This document shows, one piece after another, positions 15,942 to 24,229 of a stretch of DNA of 38,159 nucleotides. Below the pieces are notes generated by a model that made no database searches, had not been told where the DNA came from, and saw nothing but the letters and a program-made list of their open reading frames with translations. The position numbers and the translations under genes are program-made. Each line of letters opens with the position of its first letter. Positions within the stretch are counted from its first letter, which is position 1. The DNA comes from an uncultured Lachnospiraceae bacterium (lineage in GTDB: Bacteria > Bacillota > Clostridia > Lachnospirales > Lachnospiraceae): contig CAMWLV010000020.1 in assembly GCA_947175175.1 (NCBI GenBank), forward strand, positions 1-38,159, read 5' to 3'.

Positions 15942-17947
15942 TGGCAAATGATATGATTGACAGTCATCAGAATAAAGAGGAGCGGGATGAGCAATTCTAT
16001 AAACAGGCATATGAGAAGGAAAAAGCGCGTGCTGCTTCCCTTGCAGGCAGGCTTGCGGACGCCAAAAACGAGGCGGACAGTCTGCAGTTCCAGCTCGACC
16101 GCATCAAGAACAATCCACTGTGGAAGGCGTCAAAACCCCTGCGTCAGACGATGCACTGGGGGCTTAGGAATTACAGGCGTGTGCGGAACTTAGGCGGTCC
16201 GAAAGGCATCGCCAGAAAGCTGCGGCAGAAGAAGATCGAGGCGGAGGCAAAAAAACTCCATGGCACGGCGAGCTTTCCGACGCCAGAGCAGGCTGAAAGC
16301 CAGCGAAATGCGAAATTTGACCGCATGGTAAAGATCAGTATCCTAGTGCCTTTGTGGAACAATCAGAGAGAGTTCCAGATACAAATGCTCGAATCCGTGA
16401 TGAACCAGACTTATCAGAACTGGGAGCTGTGTCTGGCGGACGGTTCCGACGAGGAGCACGGCTATATCGGAGAGATCTGCAAGGAATACGCTGCGCGCGC
16501 AGATGGCAGGATTGTCTATCGCAAACTCGACAAAAACGGGGGAATTTCGGGCAATACCAACGAATGCCTGAAACTTGCCACTGGTGAGTATATCGGTCTG
16601 TTTGACCAGGATGATATTCTGCACCCCTCTGCACTGTACGAGTATGTGAAAGTGATCAACGAGGAGGGGGCGGATTATATTTACTGTGATGAGACCACTT
16701 TCAAGGGTGACAGCATCAACAATATGATTACACTGCATTTTAAGCCTGATTTTGCGCCGGACAATCTCAGGGCAAACAATTACATCTGTCATTTTAGTGT
16801 GTTTTCAAGAGAACTGCTTGAAGGGACGGAGCTTTTTCGAAGCGGCTATGACGGCAGTCAGGACCATGATATGATACTGCGTCTGACGACAAATGCCAAG
16901 AAAGTCGTGCATGTGCCAAAGCTTATGTATTATTGGCGTTCCCATAAGGCGAGCACAGCGAGCGATATCAGTGCCAAACCTTATGCCATTGCGGCGGCGA
17001 AGGGGGCAGTGGCAGACCACCTTACCAGATGCGGGTTCAAGAATTTTGAGATCAAGAGTACCAGGGCATTTGATACAATCTTTGAGATTAAATATGAGAT
17101 CTTGAGTGAGGACAAGATTTCGATCTTGATTCCGAACAAGGATCATATAGATGATCTGAGACGCTGTATCGACTCCATCAAGGAGCGCAGTACTTACGAG
17201 AATTATGAGATCATTATCATAGAAAATAACAGTGTGGACAAAGCGGTTTTTGACTATTATGATACCCTGAAAAAACAGAAAAACATAACAGTAGTTACCT
17301 ATGATGGGGAGTTTAATTACGCAAAGATCAACAACTTCGGGGCGCGCTGTGCAACAGGAAAGTATCTGCTGTTATTGAATAACGATACGCAGGTGATCTC
17401 CATGAACTGGCTGGAAGCGATGCTGATGTACGCGCAGCGCCCTGATGTGGGGGCAGTCGGTGCAAAACTCTACTATGGGGACAGGACGATACAACATGCG
17501 GGTGTGGTCATCGGACTTGGCGCGCACAGAACAGCAGGGCATACCCATTATAAGATCAACTATGACAATCTCGGCTATATGGGGAAGCTGTGTTATGCGC
17601 AGAATGTGTCGGCGGTGACAGGCGCATGTCTGATGGTCAGAAAGAGTATCTATGACGCACTCGGCGGACTCGACGAGGTGTTTGCAGTGGCGTTAAATGA
17701 TGTGGATTTTTGTCTGCGGATCCGGGAGAAAGGATATCTGAATGTGTTTACGCCGTTCGCGGAGCTGTATCATTTTGAATCAGCGTCGCGCGGCAGTGAT
17801 GTTGCAGAAGAGAAGAAAGCAAAACGCTACGAGGAGGAATCAGCTCTGTTCCGTGAGCGCTGGAAGGAACTGCTGGCAAAAGGGGATCCGTATTACAACC
17901 CGAATTTCTCACTTGATCATAGTGATTACTCTTTGAGAACGAAATGA
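15941..17947 (+). CDS. Bifunctional GT2 glycosyltransferase with N-terminal coiled coil
   Basis: 668 residues. A charged heptad-like helix (about 12-58) precedes a basic linker. GT2-A begins near 131 (ISILVPLWNN, MNQTYQNWELCLADGS, FDQDDILHPS at about 221-230, then YIYCDETTF). GT2-B begins near 392 (ISILIPNKDH, IIIENNS, LLLNNDTQV, ALNDVDFCLR, HFESASRG). Both GT2 halves keep their sugar-nucleotide and acidic metal motifs, so two linkages could be made by one chain, as in processive rhamnan synthases (inference). It overlaps the preceding gene by one base and is the last gene of this run; 124 bp with a new promoter follow. Confidence 0.87.
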   Translation: MANDMIDSHQNKEERDEQFYKQAYEKEKARAASLAGRLADAKNEADSLQFQLDRIKNNPLWKASKPLRQTMHWGLRNYRRVRNLGGPKGIARKLRQKKIEAEAKKLHGTASFPTPEQAESQRNAKFDRMVKISILVPLWNNQREFQIQMLESVMNQTYQNWELCLADGSDEEHGYIGEICKEYAARADGRIVYRKLDKNGGISGNTNECLKLATGEYIGLFDQDDILHPSALYEYVKVINEEGADYIYCDETTFKGDSINNMITLHFKPDFAPDNLRANNYICHFSVFSRELLEGTELFRSGYDGSQDHDMILRLTTNAKKVVHVPKLMYYWRSHKASTASDISAKPYAIAAAKGAVADHLTRCGFKNFEIKSTRAFDTIFEIKYEILSEDKISILIPNKDHIDDLRRCIDSIKERSTYENYEIIIIENNSVDKAVFDYYDTLKKQKNITVVTYDGEFNYAKINNFGARCATGKYLLLLNNDTQVISMNWLEAMLMYAQRPDVGAVGAKLYYGDRTIQHAGVVIGLGAHRTAGHTHYKINYDNLGYMGKLCYAQNVSAVTGACLMVRKSIYDALGGLDEVFAVALNDVDFCLRIREKGYLNVFTPFAELYHFESASRGSDVAEEKKAKRYEEESALFRERWKELLAKGDPYYNPNFSLDHSDYSLRTK

Positions 17948-17977
17948 AATTAAATTTGGTTAAATATGCTCATAATC

Positions 17978-18006
17978 TTGAAATATTTCCAAATTTTTGA
18001 TTTAAT
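17978..18006 (+). promoter_or_regulatory. Sigma-A-type promoter for phosphoglucomutase
   Basis: TTGAAA at 17978-17983, a 17-bp spacer and TTTAAT at 18001-18006, each box one base from consensus, in the AT-rich 124-bp gap after the glycosyltransferase run. A GGAGG ribosome site follows at about 18060-18064, just before ATG 18072. Confidence 0.6.
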
Positions 18007-18071
18007 AGAATTGGAATATGGTGCAAATTGACAACGCACTGATTTTAATGAATTTATGTGGAGGTAGCAGT

Positions 18072-19799
18072 ATGGGTTTTATGGATGAATTTAACTTCTG
18101 GCTGGGTGATGATTACTTTGACCAGGCGACAAAGGATGAGCTCTTAAAGATCAAGGATAATGAGAGCGAGATTGAGGAACGTTTTTACAAGGAGCTTGAG
18201 TTTGGTACTGGCGGACTCAGAGGTGTGATCGGCGCAGGTACGAACCGCATGAACATCTACACCGTGAGAAAGGCATCACAGGGACTGGCAAACTACATTA
18301 TCAAGGCAAACGGACAGGAAAAGGGTATTGCTATCGCATACGATTCGCGTTTCATGTCACCGGAATTTGCAGATGAGGCAGCTCTGTGTATGGCGGCAAA
18401 TGGCATCAAGGCATATGTGTTTGAGTCACTCAGACCGACACCGGAGCTTTCCTTTGCACTGAGGACACTTGGCTGTATCTCCGGTATTGTGATCACGGCA
18501 AGTCATAATCCGCCGGAGTACAACGGTTACAAGGTATACTGGGAGGATGGCGCGCAGATCACGGCACCTAAGGACAAGGATATCATCAGTGAGGTAAAAG
18601 CTGTCACAGACTACCATACAGTGAAGACGATGGACAAGCAGGAGGCGATTAATGCCGGACTGTATCAGGTGATCGGCAAGGAGATTGACGATGCTTACAT
18701 GGTAGAGCTCAAAAAGCAGATCATCCATCCTGATGTCATCAAGGAAGTTGCAGATGATATCAAGATCGTGTACACACCGCTTTGCGGCACAGGAAACAAG
18801 CCAGTGAGAAGAATCCTCTCTGAGCTTGGTTTTAAGAATGTATATGTCGTACCGGAGCAGGAGAATCCGGATCCGAAGTTCACGACACTTGACTACCCGA
18901 ATCCCGAAGATCCAAAGGCATTTACATATGCCTTAAAGCTTGCAAAGGAAAAGAATGCAGATGTCGTGCTTGCAACAGATCCGGATGCGGACAGGCTTGG
19001 CATCTATGCATTGGATACGAAGAGCGGAGAGTACAAGGCGTTTACAGGTAATATGTCAGGTATGCTGATCGCTGAGTATATTTTAAGAGAGCGCAAGGCA
19101 ACAGGAACGATGCCGGAGAATCCTGCACTTGTCACTACGATTGTTACAACGAATATGACAGCCCCGATCACACAGGCTTATGGTGTAAAATTGATCGAGG
19201 TGCTTACAGGATTTAAGTTTATAGGTGAGCAGATCAAATTATTTGAGCAGACAGGCTCCAACAATTATGTATTTGGTCTTGAGGAGAGCTATGGCTGTCT
19301 TGCAGGAACACATGCAAGGGATAAGGATGCAGTCGTTGCGGTAATGTGTCTGTGTGAGGTTGCAGCATGGTGCAAGAAGAATGGCAAGACACTGTATGAC
19401 ATGATGCTTGAGATCTATGAGAAATATGGCTATTATAAAGAGACGCAGTATGCGATCACGATGAAGGGCATTGATGGTTCTAAGCAGATTGCAGCGCTCA
19501 TGGATAAGTTCAGGAACAATCCGCCTAAGAAGTTTGGTGAGCTTGATGTAGTGCGCGTAAGAGACTATGAGAACGATGTCATCACAGAGCTTGAGACCGG
19601 CAAGACTTATCCGACAGGACTGCCAAAGTCGAACGTACTCTATTTCGACCTGACGAACGATTCCTGGTGCTGTGCAAGACCTTCTGGTACAGAGCCAAAG
19701 ATCAAGTTCTACATGGGTGTCAAGGGAACAAGCCTTGAGGATGCACAGAAGAAGGTAGAAGATCTGACAAACGAGGTTAAGGCTGTTATAGAAGAATAA
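18072..19799 (+). CDS. pgm: Phosphoglucomutase / phosphohexomutase
   Basis: 575 residues, alpha-D-phosphohexomutase family. It interconverts glucose-6-phosphate and glucose-1-phosphate, the RfbA substrate. The catalytic phosphoserine loop TASHNPPEYNG has Ser144; the metal loop DPDADR is at 303-308; GLEESYGC is the sugar-binding loop and RPSGTEPKIKFY the phosphate-binding C-terminal block. The start is ATG 18072, with GGAGG eight bases upstream; an in-frame ATG at 18018 lacks a ribosome site and would add 18 unrelated residues. It has its own promoter (17978) and a strong hairpin after its stop, so it is probably expressed independently of flanking polysaccharide genes. Mannose-phosphate activity is possible. 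Confidence 0.95.
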   Translation: MGFMDEFNFWLGDDYFDQATKDELLKIKDNESEIEERFYKELEFGTGGLRGVIGAGTNRMNIYTVRKASQGLANYIIKANGQEKGIAIAYDSRFMSPEFADEAALCMAANGIKAYVFESLRPTPELSFALRTLGCISGIVITASHNPPEYNGYKVYWEDGAQITAPKDKDIISEVKAVTDYHTVKTMDKQEAINAGLYQVIGKEIDDAYMVELKKQIIHPDVIKEVADDIKIVYTPLCGTGNKPVRRILSELGFKNVYVVPEQENPDPKFTTLDYPNPEDPKAFTYALKLAKEKNADVVLATDPDADRLGIYALDTKSGEYKAFTGNMSGMLIAEYILRERKATGTMPENPALVTTIVTTNMTAPITQAYGVKLIEVLTGFKFIGEQIKLFEQTGSNNYVFGLEESYGCLAGTHARDKDAVVAVMCLCEVAAWCKKNGKTLYDMMLEIYEKYGYYKETQYAITMKGIDGSKQIAALMDKFRNNPPKKFGELDVVRVRDYENDVITELETGKTYPTGLPKSNVLYFDLTNDSWCCARPSGTEPKIKFYMGVKGTSLEDAQKKVEDLTNEVKAVIEE

Positions 19800-19813
19800 A
19801 GGTAGAAAGTGCC

Positions 19814-19853
19814 ATGAAACCGGACGGCTGAGGCAAAAGCCGTCTGGTTTCAT
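19814..19853 (+). terminator. Strong hairpin after pgm, likely intrinsic terminator
   Basis: A 16-bp stem pairs 19814-19829 with 19838-19853 (ATGAAACC...GGTTTCAT outer part, one G-T pair) around an 8-base loop. The T-rich tail is short (ATTTC), so termination may be partial. It separates pgm from the gtrA-like gene. Confidence 0.6.
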
Positions 19854-19880
19854 TTCGTGAGGGAAGAACGGGGATCATAT

Positions 19881-20336
19881 ATGAAAAATTTATTTGCGCA
19901 GATTATGAAGTTTGGCCTGGTAGGTGTGATCTGCTTTGGGATTGATTATGTTATTGGCATATCGGTTATGAAAATGATCGTGAGACTGGGCGGCGATCCG
20001 CTGTTTGAAATTGCTTCCATGGCAGGTTCAGCGCTGGGATTTACAGTTTCCGTGATTATAAATTATATCTTAAGTTTTAAATTTGTCTTTGAGCGGAAGG
20101 AAGATTTAGACCGCAGGAAAGAGTTTGTCGCATTTATTATACTGAGTGTGATCGGGCTGGGATTGAATCAGCTGATCATCTGGGTATGTGTGGGTCCGGT
20201 TTATGGCAATATACAATTTCTTCAGAATGTATTGAATTATGATCTTGCCTACACAGGTGCGAAGGTGATCGCGACGGCAATTGTGATGGTTTACAACTTT
20301 GTCACCAGAAAGATGTTTTTGGAAAAGAAATCATAA
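19881..20336 (+). CDS. GtrA-like membrane protein
   Basis: 151 residues with four hydrophobic segments (FGLVGVICFGIDYVIGISV; LGFTVSVIINYILSFKFVF; FIILSVIGLGLNQLIIWV; GAKVIATAIVMVYNFVTRK). The first and last blocks fit the GtrA/DPMS family, whose members take part in synthesis or translocation of polyprenyl-linked sugars used for side-branch decoration. Start ATG 19881 is chosen over a GTG at 19857, which lies next to the terminator hairpin. It is followed 29 bp later by a GT2 gene, consistent with a glucosylation-type branch module (inference). Confidence 0.8.
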   Translation: MKNLFAQIMKFGLVGVICFGIDYVIGISVMKMIVRLGGDPLFEIASMAGSALGFTVSVIINYILSFKFVFERKEDLDRRKEFVAFIILSVIGLGLNQLIIWVCVGPVYGNIQFLQNVLNYDLAYTGAKVIATAIVMVYNFVTRKMFLEKKS

Positions 20337-20365
20337 GGAATGCAGATGGAGGATAGAGAATTAAG

Positions 20366-21721
20366 ATGTCGCTGGCACAAAATATTAGGAAGACAATAAA
20401 TTATAGTAAGAAGAATGGCTATGGAGAGGCGGTTGTTGCAGCGTGGGAGCGGGTGACGGCAAAATATTATGCAGACTATAATTATCACGCACCCGACCAG
20501 AGCACACTGGAACAACAGAGGGCGGATCAAGGGATATCGGATTTGAAGTTCTCAATACTTGTACCGGCATACGAGACGCAGAGTGTCTATATGAGTGCGC
20601 TGATCGACAGCTGTATTGGACAGACATATGGGAACTGGGAACTGATCATTGCAGATGGAAGCGCGAGTGACATCGTGAAGGCTGTGATAGACCAATACCA
20701 GGATGCGCGTATCCGTTATGTCAGACTTGCGGGAAATGATGGCATCGCGGAGAACACAAACCGCGCGATTGAACTTGCTACGGGAGATTATTATGGTCTA
20801 TTGGATCATGATGACCTGCTGACGGCTGATGCCTTGTACGAGATGGCGCACGCTGTACAGGCGGACAGACCGATTCTGGCGTATTCCGACGAGGATAAAT
20901 GCGATGAATCTGGAAAGCATTTCTATGACCCGCATTTTAAGCTCGATTTTAATCTTGATCTGCTTCTGACGAACAACTATATCTGCCATTTTATGGCAGT
21001 GCGGTCTGATATTCTGAAAAAACTACAGATCAGAAAAGAGTTCGACGGGTCACAGGACTATGATATCATTCTTCGGGTGGTGGGAAGCCTGCTGTTAAAG
21101 GAAAAGGAAAATAAAGATGCAGAGCCGGCAGAGAAAGCCATTGTGCATGTTCCGAAAGTGCTCTATCACTGGCGCTGTCATGAAAATTCCACTGCGGACA
21201 ATCCACAGAGCAAGATGTATGCCTATGAGGCGGGAAAAAAGGCGCTGATTGACTTTGCATCACGCATGGGGTGGAAAGTTGATGTGCGCCACAACAAACA
21301 CCTTGGTTTTTACCGCATTGAGTATAAGAACGGTGTGCTGGCGCACCGGCCGGATTTGGCGGCAGTGGGCGGTTTTGTCGCAAGACATGGCAAGGTGGCA
21401 TCTGGTATCTATAAAGGACAGCCATTACTGTATGCCGGTTATATGAACCGAATGGATCTGTATCAGAATACCAAACAGCTTGATATTCGGAATATGGCAG
21501 TCAGCAAGGTGTGTCAGGGAGTGTATGAGGAGGTCACAGGGCAGCCTTATGTGAGCACGCTTTATACAGAGAACAAGGAGCTGCCACAGTGGATGCAGGA
21601 CCTGGAGAGAACAGCGGGCGGAGAAGAGAAACTGATGGAGCTTGGTGCAAGACTCTGCAAAGAACTGACAGCAGATGGGGCAAGACTGCTGTTAGATCCC
21701 GTGTGTATAAGGAAAATGTAG
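20366..21721 (+). CDS. GT2 glycosyltransferase
   Basis: 451 residues. A GT-A domain starts near 61 (FSILVPAYET, GQTYGNWELIIADGS), with DGIAENTNRAIELATGDY, the metal motif LLDHDDLLT, and AYSDEDKCD. PHFKLDFNLDLL and NNYICHFMAVR resemble the first GT2 half of the glycosyltransferase at 15941. The C-terminal part (about 290-451) has weaker GT-like features (AAVGGFVARHGK) and no clear second catalytic site. Function: transfer of an unknown sugar in polysaccharide assembly. It lies three bases before the next GT2 gene, which resembles the other half of the fused enzyme. Confidence 0.85.
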   Translation: MSLAQNIRKTINYSKKNGYGEAVVAAWERVTAKYYADYNYHAPDQSTLEQQRADQGISDLKFSILVPAYETQSVYMSALIDSCIGQTYGNWELIIADGSASDIVKAVIDQYQDARIRYVRLAGNDGIAENTNRAIELATGDYYGLLDHDDLLTADALYEMAHAVQADRPILAYSDEDKCDESGKHFYDPHFKLDFNLDLLLTNNYICHFMAVRSDILKKLQIRKEFDGSQDYDIILRVVGSLLLKEKENKDAEPAEKAIVHVPKVLYHWRCHENSTADNPQSKMYAYEAGKKALIDFASRMGWKVDVRHNKHLGFYRIEYKNGVLAHRPDLAAVGGFVARHGKVASGIYKGQPLLYAGYMNRMDLYQNTKQLDIRNMAVSKVCQGVYEEVTGQPYVSTLYTENKELPQWMQDLERTAGGEEKLMELGARLCKELTADGARLLLDPVCIRKM

Positions 21722-21724
21722 ATT

Positions 21725-22702
21725 ATGATAAAATCAACGGTTGTGATACCAAATTACAATGGTATCAAATATATTCAAGCGTGTCTGGAGAGCTTGTACG
21801 ACGGTACGACAAAGGATCTTGCGGTCATTGTGGTGGATAACGCTTCGACGGACGGCAGTATGGAGCTTGTGCGGGAGCATTTTCCGCAGGTTCAGTTGAT
21901 CGTAAACCAGCAGAACACAGGCTTCAGCCATGCAGTGAACCAAGGAATTAAGGCGAGTACAACACCATATGTTATTTTATTGAATAATGACACGCAGGCA
22001 GATTTTTCCTTTGTGCATGAGCTCGAAAAGGTTATGGACAGTGACCAGAATAAAAAAATATTTTCAGCTTCGGCAAAGCTGGTATGCCTGTACGATAAGG
22101 ATAGGACAGATGATGCGGGGGATTATTACTGCGCGCTGGGCTGGGCATACGCCAGAGGAAAAGGGAAAAATCCGAACAGATATACGAGAAATTGCGATAT
22201 TTTTGCTGCATGTGCAGGCGCGGCAATTTACCGCAGGGAATTGCTGGAAGAAAATCAGGTGGGACTGTTTGATGAGGAACACTTTGCTTATTTTGAGGAC
22301 ATTGATATTGGTTACAGGGCAAAAATTTATGGATATAGAAACAAATTTGCGGCAAACTCTATAGTATACCACGCCGGAAGCGCGACAAGCGGTTCGAGGT
22401 ACAATACCTTTAAAACCGGGCTGGCATCAAGGAATAGTATCTATCTTATTTACAAAAATATGCCGGTTCTGCAGATTGTTTTGAATCTGCCGTTTCTGAT
22501 TATGGGATTTTCGATAAAAACGTTGTTTTTTGTCAGAAAAGGAATGGGAAGGGATTATGTGTCAGGACTGTGGAGGGGAGTGAAACTTTCGATGAGTCCT
22601 GCCGGAAAAAGGCACAGACAAAAATTTGACAAGGGCAGATTTGTAAATTACGTGTCGATACAACTGGAACTTTGGAGGAATTTAGTCAGACTTTTTGTAT
22701 GA
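21725..22702 (+). CDS. GT2 glycosyltransferase, rhamnosyltransferase-like
   Basis: 325 residues. Motifs are STVVIPNYNG at the N-terminus, VVDNASTDGS, NTGFSHAVNQGI, the metal site LLNNDT, CAGAAIYRRELL, and EDIDIGYRAKIYGY. This pattern is typical of GT2 enzymes annotated as rhamnosyltransferases of the WbbL type. A basic, hydrophobic C-terminus (VLNLPFLIMGFSIKTLFFVRK) could associate with the membrane. Start ATG 21725 follows the previous stop almost directly, indicating coupled expression. A promoter-like site lies downstream at 22715. Rhamnose as donor is an inference from family and context. Confidence 0.85.
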   Translation: MIKSTVVIPNYNGIKYIQACLESLYDGTTKDLAVIVVDNASTDGSMELVREHFPQVQLIVNQQNTGFSHAVNQGIKASTTPYVILLNNDTQADFSFVHELEKVMDSDQNKKIFSASAKLVCLYDKDRTDDAGDYYCALGWAYARGKGKNPNRYTRNCDIFAACAGAAIYRRELLEENQVGLFDEEHFAYFEDIDIGYRAKIYGYRNKFAANSIVYHAGSATSGSRYNTFKTGLASRNSIYLIYKNMPVLQIVLNLPFLIMGFSIKTLFFVRKGMGRDYVSGLWRGVKLSMSPAGKRHRQKFDKGRFVNYVSIQLELWRNLVRLFV

Positions 22703-22714
22703 ATAAAAAATAAG

Positions 22715-22743
22715 TTGTACTTTTGGCTCAAATATTGTAGAAT
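22715..22743 (+). promoter_or_regulatory. Putative promoter before the sugar-phosphate transferase
   Basis: TTGTAC at 22715-22720, 17 bp, TAGAAT at 22738-22743. The -10 box is one base from consensus; the -35 box keeps only TTG. It lies in a 74-bp AT-rich gap. Confidence 0.4.
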
Positions 22744-22776
22744 GAAATGTGTTGAATTCTTTCCATTGGAATAAGG

Positions 22777-24195
22777 GTGAGAAAATTGATAAGAGATAAT
22801 CAGAAGTATTTTAACAGACTGCTGGTTCTGCTCGATGCACTGGTGATCACAGCTACTTACTGGCTTTCCTGGTTTTTGTGGCTCAGCGGATTTGTGAAGG
22901 AGAATGAACCCGGCACAGGTATTTTGTCGGTGCAGGTTTATTTTATCGCGTTTCTGGCCATTGTACCAGAATATCTGATCTTATACAATGCAGTTGACTT
23001 GTATTCTTCAAAGCGTACCGCGAAGACCGTATATGAGATCTTTAATATAATAAAAGCGAATACAATAGGACTTTTGGCAGTTATGGTAGTGCTTTTTGCC
23101 ATCAATATACCGGATTTCTCACGAGGCATGGTTGGCGTGTTCTATGGAATCAACATTGTGGCGGAATCTTTGATGCGAAAAACTGTTCGATATTGGCTTC
23201 GCAGGATGCGCAGGAAAGGTTACAATATCAAGCACATTCTGTTAGTCGGATACTCGCGCGCAGGTGAGGAGTACATTAACAAGGTCAAGGCGAACCCTGA
23301 ATGGGGGTACGAAGTGTATGGAATACTAGATGATCATGTTCCAGTGGGAGCCGTATACAAAGGTGTGAAAGTGACAGGAGAAATTGATTCGCTGCACACG
23401 ATTCTGACGGAAAACCAGCTGGATGAGATTGGTATTACACTTTCTCTGGCAGACTATGACAGACTGGAGAACATTGTTAAAATCTGCGAGAAATCAGGTG
23501 TGCATACAAAATTTATTCCAGACTACAATAGTGTGATACCAAGCCGGCCTTATCTGGAGGATTTGGATGGACTGGCGGTGGTAAATATCAGAAGAGTGCC
23601 GCTCAACAATGTGGCGAATATGCTGCTGAAGCGTCTGGTGGATATTGCGGGGGCTTTGATTGCAATCGTGTTATCCTCCCCGTTTATGCTTGCAGCAGTG
23701 GTCGGGGTGAAGGTGACGAGCAGAGGACCATTGATCTTTAAACAGGAAAGAGTCGGGCTTCACAACAAGCCCTTTCAAATGTATAAATTTCGAAGCATGG
23801 AGGTTCAAAACGAAGCCGACGAGAAAAAAGGCTGGACGACCAAAAATGATCCGAGAGTCACGAAAGTGGGAAGGATACTGCGAAGTACAAGTATTGATGA
23901 ACTTCCTCAGCTTTTTAATGTGTTAAAGGGGGACATGAGTTTGATTGGCCCTCGTCCAGAGAGACCTCTTTTTGTTGAAAAGTTTAAAGAGGAAATACCA
24001 AGGTATATGATAAAGCACCAGGTTCGTCCCGGAATCACGGGATGGGCACAGGTAAACGGTTACAGAGGAGACACCTCGATCAAAAAGAGGATAGAGTATG
24101 ACCTCTACTACATTGAAAATTGGTCGATGGCATTTGATTTTAAGATTTTATTCCTTACATTTTTCAAGGGCTTTATCAATAAAAATGCCTATTAA
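22777..24195 (+). CDS. Polyprenyl-phosphate sugar phosphotransferase (WcaJ/CpsE-type)
   Basis: 472 residues. Four N-terminal hydrophobic helices (within about 14-140), a Rossmann-like central region (HILLVGYSRAGEEYI near 150), another membrane segment (LVDIAGALIAIVLSSPFML) and the catalytic bacterial sugar-transferase domain: GPLIFKQERVG, YKFRSM, STSIDELPQLFNVLKGDMS, IGPRPE, VRPGITGWAQVNGYRG. The family moves a sugar-1-phosphate from a nucleotide sugar to undecaprenyl phosphate at the inner face of the membrane, starting a glycan chain; the sugar is not determined here. GTG 22777 is used; TTG 22786 is also possible. The LCP gene starts 34 bp after its stop. Confidence 0.93.
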   Translation: MRKLIRDNQKYFNRLLVLLDALVITATYWLSWFLWLSGFVKENEPGTGILSVQVYFIAFLAIVPEYLILYNAVDLYSSKRTAKTVYEIFNIIKANTIGLLAVMVVLFAINIPDFSRGMVGVFYGINIVAESLMRKTVRYWLRRMRRKGYNIKHILLVGYSRAGEEYINKVKANPEWGYEVYGILDDHVPVGAVYKGVKVTGEIDSLHTILTENQLDEIGITLSLADYDRLENIVKICEKSGVHTKFIPDYNSVIPSRPYLEDLDGLAVVNIRRVPLNNVANMLLKRLVDIAGALIAIVLSSPFMLAAVVGVKVTSRGPLIFKQERVGLHNKPFQMYKFRSMEVQNEADEKKGWTTKNDPRVTKVGRILRSTSIDELPQLFNVLKGDMSLIGPRPERPLFVEKFKEEIPRYMIKHQVRPGITGWAQVNGYRGDTSIKKRIEYDLYYIENWSMAFDFKILFLTFFKGFINKNAY

Positions 24196-24229
24196 AAAAT
24201 TTGTGCTGACGACAGCATGGAGGTTAAAA

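Noticed and set aside
18028-18056. TTGACA at 18028-18033 as the pgm -35 box
   Set aside because: The hexamer is perfect but no -10 box exists at 16-18 bp; the 17978-18006 pair is better on both boxes together.
18018-18071. Upstream ATG for phosphoglucomutase
   Set aside because: No ribosome site; the extra 18 residues do not look like the family, whereas ATG 18072 follows GGAGG.
24098-24229. Longer LCP protein starting at 24098
   Set aside because: It would overlap the sugar-phosphate transferase by 98 bp in another frame; ATG 24230 has a clear ribosome site.
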